From NCBI GenBank assembly GCA_001487125.1, contig LN913013.1, positions 620,001 to 684,000 of the forward strand: a stretch of DNA of 64,000 nucleotides. Direction: 5' to 3'. Below, piece by piece: positions 17,326 through 27,300 of this stretch. Numbering within the stretch: position 1 is the stretch's first letter; every line of letters starts with the position of its first letter. This stretch comes from Gabonibacter massiliensis (lineage in GTDB: Bacteria; Bacteroidota; Bacteroidia; Bacteroidales; Marinifilaceae). A model generated the notes under the pieces. The model was not told the origin of the DNA. It did no database searches and saw only the letters and a program-made list of their open reading frames with translations. The position numbers and the translations under genes were made by a program.

Positions 17326-18480
17326 TTATCGGTTATTCAGAAAGGTCAAACAATTCTTGACCAGCAAGTCTATTCCTATGGATATTGCTTTTTCATCGGG
17401 GGCTAACCGGGGGCTATGCAAGGGCGGCATAGATTCGGAATCTTCCGGGCAAACACCCAATACCCATAACACGCCCGGTATTTTTTCCAAATAGATAGCG
17501 AAATCCTCTCCCAATGTCAGGGGATCCATCTCGATTACATTCTCTGAACCGACAAGATCGGAAGCATTTTTCCGGACCAAACGGGTAAGCCGTTCGTCAT
17601 TCACGAGTACGGGAAGTCCATTCCAAGTATTATCCATTCTAAAAGAACACCCGTAAAGTCCGCAGATAGCACGGGACTTTTCTTCTATCAACTCGAAGAT
17701 TCGATAGCGTAAAACGTTATCGTGCGTGCGAACGGTTCCCAAAACATCGACCCGGTCCGGAATGACATTATTACAGGTTCCACCGTGAACAGAGGTAATT
17801 GAAAGAACCGCCGGAATAAAGGGATTCCTGAATTTAGTAATTAAAGTTTGATAAAACTGTATCAGATGAGCAACGGCCAGTATCGGATCCGATCCCATTT
17901 GCGGCATGGCGGCATGTGTTCCCTTGCCTTCCACTGAAAAAATAATATTATCCGAAGAAGCAAAAAAAGCTCCGGCACGTATACCGATACGACCGGTTTT
18001 CAATCCCGGAAAAATATGTTGAGCAAAAATCGCTTGCGGCACAGGGTCCTTTACGACTTCCGGTAAAAGCAAACGAGCTCCTCCCGGCCGTTTCTCTTCG
18101 CTCGGCTGAAAAAGTATTTTAACCGTCCCGTTCAACTCCTTCTCTCTCCTTTTCAAAAAAAGGAGAGCCCCCAAAACCATGGCCATATGCATATCATGTC
18201 CGCAAGCATGCATCATTCCCTCCTTTTCAGAACAATATTCCAATCCGGTCTCTTCTTCTATCTTCAACGCATCCATATCGGCCCGTAGGGCAACACAACG
18301 CTTCCCTCTGCCCACATAAGCAATAATACCCGTACCGATCTCCTGATAATCAATATGATGATCCTCCAGTATCCCTGTTATATATTTTTGCGTATTGAAT
18401 TCCTGCATGGCAAATTCCGGATGCCGGTGGAAATAACGCCTGTACTCTATGGCCAACGAATAAATATCTTCTGTCTTCAT
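17326..18480 (-). CDS. M20 family amidohydrolase (peptidase M20D)
   Basis: A 384-residue cytoplasmic metal hydrolase of the aminoacylase / N-acyl-amino-acid hydrolase type. The metal motif M-H-A-C-G-H-D-M-H and F-Q-P-S-E-E are clear, and a dimerisation domain lies between about residues 180 and 290. It begins 4 bp after the stop of the permease gene and belongs to an operon with xpt. The link with purine salvage is unexplained; the substrate might be an N-acyl amino acid, an amide from a purine-derived compound, or a peptide. A second M20 gene of the same type is at 60943. Confidence 0.87.
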   Translation of the reverse strand: MKTEDIYSLAIEYRRYFHRHPEFAMQEFNTQKYITGILEDHHIDYQEIGTGIIAYVGRGKRCVALRADMDALKIEEETGLEYCSEKEGMMHACGHDMHMAMVLGALLFLKRREKELNGTVKILFQPSEEKRPGGARLLLPEVVKDPVPQAIFAQHIFPGLKTGRIGIRAGAFFASSDNIIFSVEGKGTHAAMPQMGSDPILAVAHLIQFYQTLITKFRNPFIPAVLSITSVHGGTCNNVIPDRVDVLGTVRTHDNVLRYRIFELIEEKSRAICGLYGCSFRMDNTWNGLPVLVNDERLTRLVRKNASDLVGSENVIEMDPLTLGEDFAIYLEKIPGVLWVLGVCPEDSESMPPLHSPRLAPDEKAISIGIDLLVKNCLTFLNNR

Positions 18481-18484
18481 TTTA

Positions 18485-19807
18485 TCATTCTTTAATTCGA
18501 ATCAACGCGTTTGATACAATAGCTGTCACCCCTCCGGCCGTAATTCCGGAAGAAAAAATGTTCTTTATCGTGTCCGGAAAATACATTAAAATTTCAGGAA
18601 GCAACTCCACACTCAATCCTAAAGAAAAACTGAGAGCCATTACCAAGGTCGCTTTACGATCGATATTCTGAGAAGCTATAATTCGTATGCCGGCCGCGGC
18701 CACCGTTCCGAACATCAATAAGGTAGCTCCTCCTAAAACCGGTTCCGGCATCAAGGAAAATACCAACCCTACGGCCGGAAAAAGTCCCAGAAGTATTAAA
18801 AAGGCAGCAATATAATACCCTACATAGCGACTGGCAACTCCCGTCAATTGTATCATTCCGTTGTTTTGAGCAAATATTGAATTAGGAAAAGAATTGAATA
18901 CGCTTGCCATGAAAGAATTAAATCCATCGGCCATAATACCTCCGGAAACCCGTCTTATAAACTTGTCTCCCTCCACGGGTTCTCCGGATATCATGGAATT
19001 AGCCGTGATGTCTCCGTATGCCTCGATAGCGGTAATAGTATAAATTAGTCCTACAGCAATAAAGGAAGACCACTCGAAAGATAATCCGTACTTGAAGGGA
19101 AGGGGAATATGGACACCACCGTAATTCCGAACAGAAGAAAAATCAATCATCCCCATAAAATAAGCTATAACATACCCGGCACCCAATCCGATAACGATAG
19201 AACTCATCCGAAGGTATTTATTCCCGCTCCGGTTAAAGAAAATAATCAATACCAGAACAAAGGCCGCCAGTTCCAAATGCTCGAAACTACCAAATGTTCC
19301 GTCGGCTTTAGCCAAAGCCCCTCCACCACAAGCCGTAATCCCCACTTTAATCAAACTCATGCCGATCAATGTAACAACTATTCCGGAGACAAGGGGAGTA
19401 ATTATCTTTCTGGCATATTTCAATAGCCGACTAATCAACATCTCGACAAAAGAACCAGCCATACAAACCCCGAAAATCAAAGGCAATCCTCCCGTTAATC
19501 CGGTAGAGATAATCGGACCGATAAAAGAAAAACTCGTTCCTTGTATACATAGCAACCCCGTTCCTATACAACCTATTCGTTTGCATTGAATAAATGTGGA
19601 TATTCCTGATGCAAAAAGAGCCATGGAGACTAAAAATGCAGTAGTTTCCACATCCAGATTCAACGCCCCGGCTATTATAAGGGGTGGTGTCACTATGGCG
19701 ACAAAAATAGCCAATAAATGCTGTAATGCGGCAAAAAAAGCCTCTTTAAAAGGCGGCCGATCCTCAATTCCATAGATCAAGGCTGAACGCTCCTGCTTGT
19801 TTTCCAT
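18485..19807 (-). CDS. NCS2 family uracil/xanthine permease
   Basis: A 440-residue inner-membrane transporter with about 12 to 14 hydrophobic helices that brings in a purine base with protons. The N-terminal P-P-F-K-E-A-F-F-A-A-L-Q-H motif, the Q-G-T-S-F-S-F region and the late Q-N-N-G segment identify the family. A strong Shine-Dalgarno GAGGAGGT lies at 19821-19814, only one base before the first ATG (19813) but 7 bases before the ATG at 19807, so I prefer the second. Its place after xpt points to xanthine or guanine as substrate. Confidence 0.92.
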   Translation of the reverse strand: MENKQERSALIYGIEDRPPFKEAFFAALQHLLAIFVAIVTPPLIIAGALNLDVETTAFLVSMALFASGISTFIQCKRIGCIGTGLLCIQGTSFSFIGPIISTGLTGGLPLIFGVCMAGSFVEMLISRLLKYARKIITPLVSGIVVTLIGMSLIKVGITACGGGALAKADGTFGSFEHLELAAFVLVLIIFFNRSGNKYLRMSSIVIGLGAGYVIAYFMGMIDFSSVRNYGGVHIPLPFKYGLSFEWSSFIAVGLIYTITAIEAYGDITANSMISGEPVEGDKFIRRVSGGIMADGFNSFMASVFNSFPNSIFAQNNGMIQLTGVASRYVGYYIAAFLILLGLFPAVGLVFSLMPEPVLGGATLLMFGTVAAAGIRIIASQNIDRKATLVMALSFSLGLSVELLPEILMYFPDTIKNIFSSGITAGGVTAIVSNALIRIKE

Positions 19808-19833
19808 GTCCATACCTCCTCTAATTACCGTAT

Positions 19834-20403
19834 TTATTCCCGTATTTCAATCCGGCAGTTATCCAAACTATCGATGATCGCCAAGGATTCAACAAGGATA
19901 TTCCTATTTCTTAACAAATCTCCCCCGTGCTGAAATGCCTTCTCTATGATAAATCCCATCCCGACTAACTCTGCTCCAGCTTGCTCTATCAAATCAATGA
20001 TACCGTTAGCGGCATTGCCATTGGCTAAAAAATCGTCGATAAAAAGAATCCGGTCTCCTTTACCTAAAAAATCTCTACTGATACACACGTTATACTCCCT
20101 GTCTTTCGTAAAGGAACGAACCGTTGTCGAAATCGTATTTTCCATCGTTTTGGGCTGCTTTTTCTTAGCGAATACGACCGGTAGCTCTAATAGATACCCA
20201 ACCATGATTGCCGGAGCTATTCCGCTGGCTTCAATCGTCATTACCTTGTTGAAATTCAGGTTGGTAAACCGACGAACAAACTCAACCCCGATAGATTTCA
20301 TCAAGATGGGATCCATTTGATGATTTATAAAACTATCCACTTTTAAGATACCTCCTTCAAAACATCTACCATCCTGCAGAATCCTTCTTTTTAGTAACTC
20401 CAT
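19834..20403 (-). CDS. xpt: Xanthine phosphoribosyltransferase
   Basis: A 189-residue enzyme that joins xanthine to PRPP, giving XMP for purine salvage. The PRPP-binding motif appears as [11 protein letters not shown], and E-A-S-G-I-A-P lies in the N-terminal half. Length and order fit Xpt of Firmicutes and Bacteroidota. It is the first gene of an operon with the NCS2 permease and an M20 hydrolase. I see no purine riboswitch in the short leader. Confidence 0.94.
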   Translation of the reverse strand: MELLKRRILQDGRCFEGGILKVDSFINHQMDPILMKSIGVEFVRRFTNLNFNKVMTIEASGIAPAIMVGYLLELPVVFAKKKQPKTMENTISTTVRSFTKDREYNVCISRDFLGKGDRILFIDDFLANGNAANGIIDLIEQAGAELVGMGFIIEKAFQHGGDLLRNRNILVESLAIIDSLDNCRIEIRE

Positions 20404-20436
20404 AGGTCTTTATATTTATCTATTTCACACTCCCTG

Positions 20437-20444
20437 CAAAAGTA
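20437..20444 (-). promoter_or_regulatory. -7 box of the xpt operon
   Basis: On the minus strand TACTTTTG matches TAnnTTTG, 33 bp before the xpt ATG. The -33 box is not clear. Confidence 0.45.
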
Positions 20445-20484
20445 TAAAAATCTCTTGTGATACGATCCGTTCTTTTCAAATTAT

Positions 20485-20516
20485 AAAAAAGCAGCCATAA
20501 GAATGGCTGCTTTTTT
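20485..20516 (-). terminator. Terminator after purL
   Basis: GCAGCCAT (20491-20498) pairs with ATGGCTGC (20503-20510), with A6 and T6 tracts on either side, directly after the purL stop. Confidence 0.88.
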
Positions 20517-20534
20517 ATATAACAATAACAATGT

Positions 20535-23500
20535 TTATTTCTGTGCTTCTATCCATTTTTTAGCATTCACGAATGCTTCGATCCACGGACTCACTTCATC
20601 CTCTTTCCGATCTTCCGGATAATACGCCCAGTTCCAAGGAGCCATAGAGCGTTCCAAATGAGGCATTATCGCCAAGTGACGACCATCCTTGCTGCAAATA
20701 GCCGCCGTTGCCAGAGGAGAACCGTTCGGATTAGCCGGATAGCGGTCGTAACTATACCTGACAGGAATATGATACTCCTCCTGTTCATAAGGTAAATAGA
20801 ATTTCCCTTCTCCATGAGCGATCCAAATTCCCAGACGAGATCCCGCTAACGTTTTCAACATAATTGAATTATTCTCCACGATATCCACGTTTACGAAAGC
20901 TGATTCAAACTTATGGGAATCGTTATGCAGCATCTTAACTTTCTTCTCTTGCTCCGGATAAACCAAATCCAACTCCACCATTAATTGGCATCCATTACAA
21001 ACACCCAGACTCAAGGTATCCTCCCGCTTATAAAAATTCTCTAAAGCGACACGCGCTTTTTCATTATATTTAAACGCACCGGCCCATCCTTTTGCCGAAC
21101 CTAAAACATCCGAATTGGAGAATCCTCCCACAAAAACAATCATATTCACGTCTTCCAGATTTTCCCGACCGGAAATCAAATCCGTCATGTGAACATCCTT
21201 AACATCGAATCCCGCTAAATACAGCCCCCAAGCCATCTCCCGATCGCATTGGCACCCTTTTTCGCGAATAATAGCAGCTTTTATACCCGAAGGAGTCGAA
21301 CGATTCGAATCCAACCCCAACGCGGCTAATTTTCCAGTAAAAGAAGAGGGGAATCGATATTTCAATTCATTCTGCTTGTAATTTTTATACCTCTCCAATG
21401 CCAACTCAACTCCGCTTTGACGACGATCTAAAAGATAAGAGGTTTTAAACCACAAATCCCTTAAAGAACGAATATCCAGGTTCCACCGCACACTATCCTT
21501 TTTAATCGTCAAACGGCCGCTCTGAGACAATCCCCCAAGGAAATTATAGGCAACGCCGGCCTCATCCAAAATCCGGGCCACCTGTTTACAATCCTTTACC
21601 TGTATCAATACTCCCGGATTTTCGGCGAATAAAATTTTCACGATATCCTTTTCAGCCAAATAAGAAAAATCGATATCCAGTCCCAAACGATTGTCGGCAA
21701 AACACATCTCCAACAAAGCCGTGATCATCCCCCCGGCCGAAATATCATGACCGGCCAATACATACCCCTCTTCTACCAATTGTTGCAAAACGGTGAAAAC
21801 ATTTGCAAAATATTCCGCATCTTTAACATCCGGAGCATCCTTTCCGACCTTATCCAATACCTGAGCAAAGCTGGATCCGCCCAATTTCAATTTATCGAAT
21901 GAAAAATCAACATATACGATTTCTGTTTGCGGGTCGACTTTTAAAACAGGAGAAACTATTTTTTTTATATCCTTCACCTCTCCAACCGTAGAGATAATGA
22001 CGGTCCCCGGGGCATAGACTTTTTTGTCTCCGTATTTCTGTGTCATGGAAAGAGAATCCTTTCCCGTGGGAATATTTATACCTAATTGGATGGCAAATTC
22101 ACTCGCAGCCTCTACCGCTCCGTATAAACGAGCGTCTTCGCCCGGATTTTTACAGGGCCACATCCAGTTAGCAGATAAAGATATTCCACGTAACCCTTGT
22201 TCTATGGGTGCCCAAACCAAATTAGTCAACGCTTCCGCTATGGCCAAACGCGAGCCCTTTGTCGGATCGATCATAGCAGCAACCGGGGCATGACCAATAG
22301 AGGTGGCTATCCCTTTCTCTCCCTTATAATCCAAAGCGATAGCCCCCAGATCATTCAACGGTAATTGCAAAGGTCCGGCACATTGCTGAAAAGCAATACG
22401 ACCGGTCACTGAACGGTCTACTTTGTTGGTCAACCAATCTTTACAAGCTACCGCTTCTATCTGCAACACTTGTTCGATATACTCTTCGATCTTATTTATA
22501 TCATAATCGATCTCCGTGAAATGTTCCTTCACGTTTTTATCCTCCATAATTGTTTTCGGCGGATTCCCGAACATATCTTTCATCTCCAGATCTATAGGCT
22601 TTTCTCCTGTCTCGGCATCAATAAAGGTAAAACGGTGGTCTCCCGTAGCCTCACCGATTACATACATCGGGGCTCTTTCCCGGTCTGCAACGCGCTGTAA
22701 AGTAGCAACATCTTTCTCTTTCATCACCAATCCCATACGCTCCTGAGACTCGTTCCCCACGATCTCTTTGTCGGAAAGAGTCGGATCTCCCACGGGCAAT
22801 TTTTCCAAGTGAATCAATCCCCCTGTCTCTTCCACCAACTCCGACAAACAATTCAAATGTCCGCCAGCACCGTGATCGTGAATGGATACGATCGGATTTT
22901 CATCGCATTCCGCCATCGCCCGGATCGCATTACATACTCGTTTTTGCATCTCCGGATTGGAACGTTGCACGGCATTCAACTCTATTGCACCGGCATAAAC
23001 CCCCGTATCGACGGAAGAAACGGCTCCCCCTCCCATACCAATCCGGTAATTGTCTCCTCCTAATAATATAACTTGATCTCCTACTTCCGGAGTATGTTTC
23101 ATGGCCTGTCTGCGGTTTCCAAAACCGATACCGCCCGCTTGCATGATTACTTTATCGTAACCGTATGTTTTGTCATTCTCTTCATGTTCAAACGTCAACA
23201 AGGAACCCACGATCAAAGGCTGACCGAATTTATTTCCAAAATCCGATGCCCCGTTGGAAGCTTTTATTAAGATATCCTCCGGTGTTTGGTAAAGCCACTT
23301 CCGCGGATCGATTTTCTCTTCCCAAGGACGATCTGCCTCCAAACGCGGGTAAGAGGTCATGTATACGGCCGTACCGGCAATAGGAAGAGCAGCCTGTCCC
23401 CCGGCAATTCGATCCCGTATCTCTCCTCCTGTTCCCGTGGCAGCCCCGTTAAACGGTTCCACTGTAGTCGGAAAATTATGGGTTTCCGCCTTCAAGGATA

Positions 23501-24221
23501 TTACCGTATCGATCTCTTTCGTTTCGAAAAAGTCCGGTTTATCCTGCGTACGAGGTGCGAATTGAATCACATGCGGACCTTCCAAAAAGGCACAATTGTC
23601 TTTATAAGCTGACACGATCCGATTCGGATTGGTCTTTGAAGTCTTTTTTATCATCGAAAAAAGAGATTCTTCTTTAGTCTCTCCATCGATAATAAATGTT
23701 CCGTTAAAGATTTTATGACGGCAATGCTCCGAGTTTACCTGAGAAAAACCGAATACCTCCGAATCCGTCAAATTTCGTTTTAACTTTTTACTTAAGTTTT
23801 CCAAATAAACAACCTCCTCCTCGTTCAACGCGAGCCCCTCTTGTTGATTATAAGCTCGTATATCTTCGATATAAACGATGGGATCCGGTTTCTTATCGAT
23901 CGTAAAAACAGATTGATCCAATCCTGCATAAAATGCCTGAAGCATAGGATCGTATGTTGCTTTCTCATTACTACGAGCAAACTCTTCAATCCTTAGGATC
24001 CCCGATATTCCCATATTTTGAGTGATCTCTACAGCGTTAGTACTCCAAGGAGTTACCATTTCCCGGCGAGGACCCACGAAATATCCTTCCATCGCCTCTT
24101 CTCGAACTCTCTTTGCCCCGCTGAATAACCATTCTAATTTACTAACATCCAAAGGATTTTCTGAATCTTGGTAGTGAACGGCATACACCGTTTCATCTTT
24201 TTGGTAGAAAACTATTGCCAT
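20535..24221 (-). CDS. purL: Phosphoribosylformylglycinamidine synthase (large, single chain)
   Basis: A 1228-residue enzyme of purine synthesis that converts FGAR and glutamine to FGAM using ATP. It has the N-terminal PurS-like part, two AIR-synthase-like domains, and a C-terminal class I glutaminase (from about residue 970) with the nucleophile in L-G-V-C-N-G-C-Q and the His/Glu pair in the last 60 residues (M-P-H-L-E-R). This is the long form, as in E. coli and Bacteroidota, not the split PurLQS form. It stands alone with its own terminator, next to the purine-salvage operon. Confidence 0.96.
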   Translation of the reverse strand: MAIVFYQKDETVYAVHYQDSENPLDVSKLEWLFSGAKRVREEAMEGYFVGPRREMVTPWSTNAVEITQNMGISGILRIEEFARSNEKATYDPMLQAFYAGLDQSVFTIDKKPDPIVYIEDIRAYNQQEGLALNEEEVVYLENLSKKLKRNLTDSEVFGFSQVNSEHCRHKIFNGTFIIDGETKEESLFSMIKKTSKTNPNRIVSAYKDNCAFLEGPHVIQFAPRTQDKPDFFETKEIDTVISLKAETHNFPTTVEPFNGAATGTGGEIRDRIAGGQAALPIAGTAVYMTSYPRLEADRPWEEKIDPRKWLYQTPEDILIKASNGASDFGNKFGQPLIVGSLLTFEHEENDKTYGYDKVIMQAGGIGFGNRRQAMKHTPEVGDQVILLGGDNYRIGMGGGAVSSVDTGVYAGAIELNAVQRSNPEMQKRVCNAIRAMAECDENPIVSIHDHGAGGHLNCLSELVEETGGLIHLEKLPVGDPTLSDKEIVGNESQERMGLVMKEKDVATLQRVADRERAPMYVIGEATGDHRFTFIDAETGEKPIDLEMKDMFGNPPKTIMEDKNVKEHFTEIDYDINKIEEYIEQVLQIEAVACKDWLTNKVDRSVTGRIAFQQCAGPLQLPLNDLGAIALDYKGEKGIATSIGHAPVAAMIDPTKGSRLAIAEALTNLVWAPIEQGLRGISLSANWMWPCKNPGEDARLYGAVEAASEFAIQLGINIPTGKDSLSMTQKYGDKKVYAPGTVIISTVGEVKDIKKIVSPVLKVDPQTEIVYVDFSFDKLKLGGSSFAQVLDKVGKDAPDVKDAEYFANVFTVLQQLVEEGYVLAGHDISAGGMITALLEMCFADNRLGLDIDFSYLAEKDIVKILFAENPGVLIQVKDCKQVARILDEAGVAYNFLGGLSQSGRLTIKKDSVRWNLDIRSLRDLWFKTSYLLDRRQSGVELALERYKNYKQNELKYRFPSSFTGKLAALGLDSNRSTPSGIKAAIIREKGCQCDREMAWGLYLAGFDVKDVHMTDLISGRENLEDVNMIVFVGGFSNSDVLGSAKGWAGAFKYNEKARVALENFYKREDTLSLGVCNGCQLMVELDLVYPEQEKKVKMLHNDSHKFESAFVNVDIVENNSIMLKTLAGSRLGIWIAHGEGKFYLPYEQEEYHIPVRYSYDRYPANPNGSPLATAAICSKDGRHLAIMPHLERSMAPWNWAYYPEDRKEDEVSPWIEAFVNAKKWIEAQK

Positions 24222-24396
24222 GCGTTATATCTGTTTATTTTGAATTCCACGTTTCACCCGCGAATATAATAAAAAACGAGGGATCTTTCCCTAAAAACAG
24301 GATTCGAACATAAAATAAAACAGAATTAACGGAATGACGAAAATGCCTATAACCTTTACCAAAGAGTATTGTATGCAACAATCTATTTATTCGAAC

Positions 24397-27300
24397 TTAC
24401 ATTTTATATCCGATCGTATTCCGCTCCCTGACCATACTGGCAAGGAATTCCGGAGTGAATTGTTCCACATCGTGTTTAGTTATCGAATACATTTTGCCTT
24501 TGTTCTCTTTTAGACCGGTTTTAGCTACCCGTTGAATCCTATTTCGAATCATCATCTCAGCTACCAATTTGATCAGGCGAGCACTGGCGTGATTTTTTTT
24601 CTTATTGTCGACCAAATGGGAAATAAATGAAACGATTTGCTGTTGAGCCGTACGAGTCATTTTGGATTTTTCGGTAGCCAGATCCCGCTTCAATATTTCC
24701 AACAACTCCTCTTTCGTATAATCCTCAAACACCAAAACATTAATCATATCGGAAACTTTTTCCACGTCATCGTTCAACATGATTCGCGGAGGATTCTGCT
24801 TGGCGTATATAATCGTGTAAGCCCCCGGTTTTTCCGCCAATTGATTAACCAATAGGGCACGTACCCTCTCTTTCACTCCCGGAACATCATTCAAACGACT
24901 GGAATCTTCATCGAAGAAGAAAAGCCCACCTTTCGATTGAATCAGCGCATTGCCTATATTCTGCATGGCTTCTTCGTCTGTTTGTCCGATCAGCTTCTCT
25001 ACCCGGAAACGTTTTACCTCCTCTTTGTCAATAATTCCCATAGCCTTATATAGACGGGCTATGATTCGAGCTACCGTCCCTTTGCCCATACCGGAATTAC
25101 CTGTAAAACACCATTGTAAGGAGAGACGGGTATTTAATTTTACTCCTTGTCGGTTGTAATGTCGGGCCAAATCCACAAAATCGTGAATTTGTTTTTTTAA
25201 TTTAGCCTGACCAACCATATGATCCAGATCCTTCAAAGCAGCTGCAATCTCTTTTTCATCGAACCGATCCTTGTAGGAATTGGGTAATTGAGAAGTTATA
25301 TCGGGGATATCAACCTCCATCAAGGTAGTAATCTCCTTCCGGGTCAATTCCCGTTCTTTTCGGATTTTCATCGTTCGTGATGAAAGATTTCGTATAGCCT
25401 GATCTACCATCTTTTCCACGAAAAGAGCGTTTCCAAAATGTTTATCGTGTTCATCGTATACCTTAGATACTAACTTCTTAAAAGCCTCTTTGGCTTTGGG
25501 GTGTAAACTATAATTTTTTTCTTTCACTTTCTGAACGGCAATCTCCAGCAACTCTTCAGGCGTGTAATCTTCAAAATAGAATGAATAGGGAAAAAGCAAT
25601 TTCAACTTCGGGTTAGCAGTCAGAATTTTTTCCATCTCTTCGGAATCTCCCCCCAATATGACCACGGTATCACCGTTCTCGGTTTCGGATAATTGATTTA
25701 AAATCATGCTTAAAGCCGTCATACCCGTTACCTCCTGAAACAAAGTATGAGCATTCTCAAGATAAAGAATCCCCCCTCGAGCTTGTTCATAAATATAGAA
25801 TGCCATTTGCTGGGGAGGTACACTTCCGTCTCCGATCAATTCCCCCCGAGTTCTTACCGTTACCGCAGAATTTTCCAACACTCCCGCCGTATTGAAAATT
25901 TCCCCCAACATTTGAGCGACCGTAATTTTTCCGGTACCGGGATTACCCGTAAAAATCATGTTCAGCGGAGGAAGAACATCCGTAAATCCGTGTCTTTGCC
26001 TTTCCCGGATAAAATAGACATAATTTATATAGTTAATCATGCTGTTTTTCAATTTGTCAGATCCGATCATTTCATTCAATTTCTTCAATGAGTCTTCCGG
26101 ACTCGGTTGCTCGCAAGCATCGATATCCTCCTCCCGAATCAACATCATCTCGTCCTTCGTGTAACTACCGGAACGATTAGCCATCAAACGTTTAGCCAAT
26201 TTCGATGCGGCCGATGCCAAACGATCTTCTAAAAAATGCCCGTTTTCAAATCCTTCATTTTTAAACGTACAATAATCATTCAAAAGCTTGGCAAATTTCT
26301 CTTCCGCTTTTGGAGTAAATTTATATTGACGTAAGGTTAACATTCGATGCGTAATCTCCATAAGTTCATCCGGAGAATAATCTTCAAAAACCAATCGAGT
26401 GGGGAAACAACGTTTCATGTCGGGAATTCCCTCCGCTATGGCCAATAATTCATTCTTATTGCCGGCCAATATAACCAACACACGAGGGGATTCGTTATCC
26501 AGAATATTCAATAATATATTCCATATTCGAATGGCCGGATCATTCGGATTATTCGTCGGATAGAGCTCATCCGCATCTTCTATCAACAATATACCGCCTT
26601 CGCTCTTGCACAAGGCGTCCCGAATCAACTCTTCTTCTGCCGTTTGTCCGGGATTTGTTAAATGTTCCCGACGGTACCGGTGCAACTCACCGTTGCTTAA
26701 TATGCCCTCTTTATAAAATATTTTTCCTATAAGTCGGGCTACCGTACTCTTCCCCGTTCCCGGATTGCCCATAAACAACATATGCATGGGAGGAAACTCA
26801 TCATCAAATCCGTTCTCTTGTCTCATTTTTACAAATTCGACCAACTCGTTCACCCGGGTAATCTCCTCTTTTACGTTCCTCAACCCTACCAATTGATATA
26901 GTTGCTCTAAAGCATCTTCCTTTTCCATCCATTTTTCATCATTTCCCGGATGAACCGTATCGGTACGATCCATGGATACGACCTCTTCGTTAAAACGATA
27001 CGGTACATCTTCCGTCCCTATTTCAAAATCCAATACGAGTACGACCTGATCAAAACAAAGTAATTCCACCGTATAACTTCCCGTTTCCCAAAAATGCTCC
27101 AATTTTCCACCTAAATCCACGGCAAAACAGAGCAATCGTCTTCCCTTCGAATCGGATACGTAATACTTTCCTTTAACCATCCGGGTTGCTTTCGTCATTC
27201 CATTATGATCCATAATGTTAACGAGAAATTCATAGGTCCAATCCTCTTGCAAACGATTTTCCGCCACAAGATAAAAACGTACGTCTTGCAGGTTATTTCC

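Noticed and set aside
20404-20484. Purine riboswitch before xpt
   Set aside because: The leader is only about 30 bases after the -7 box, too short for an aptamer, and no conserved core is visible.
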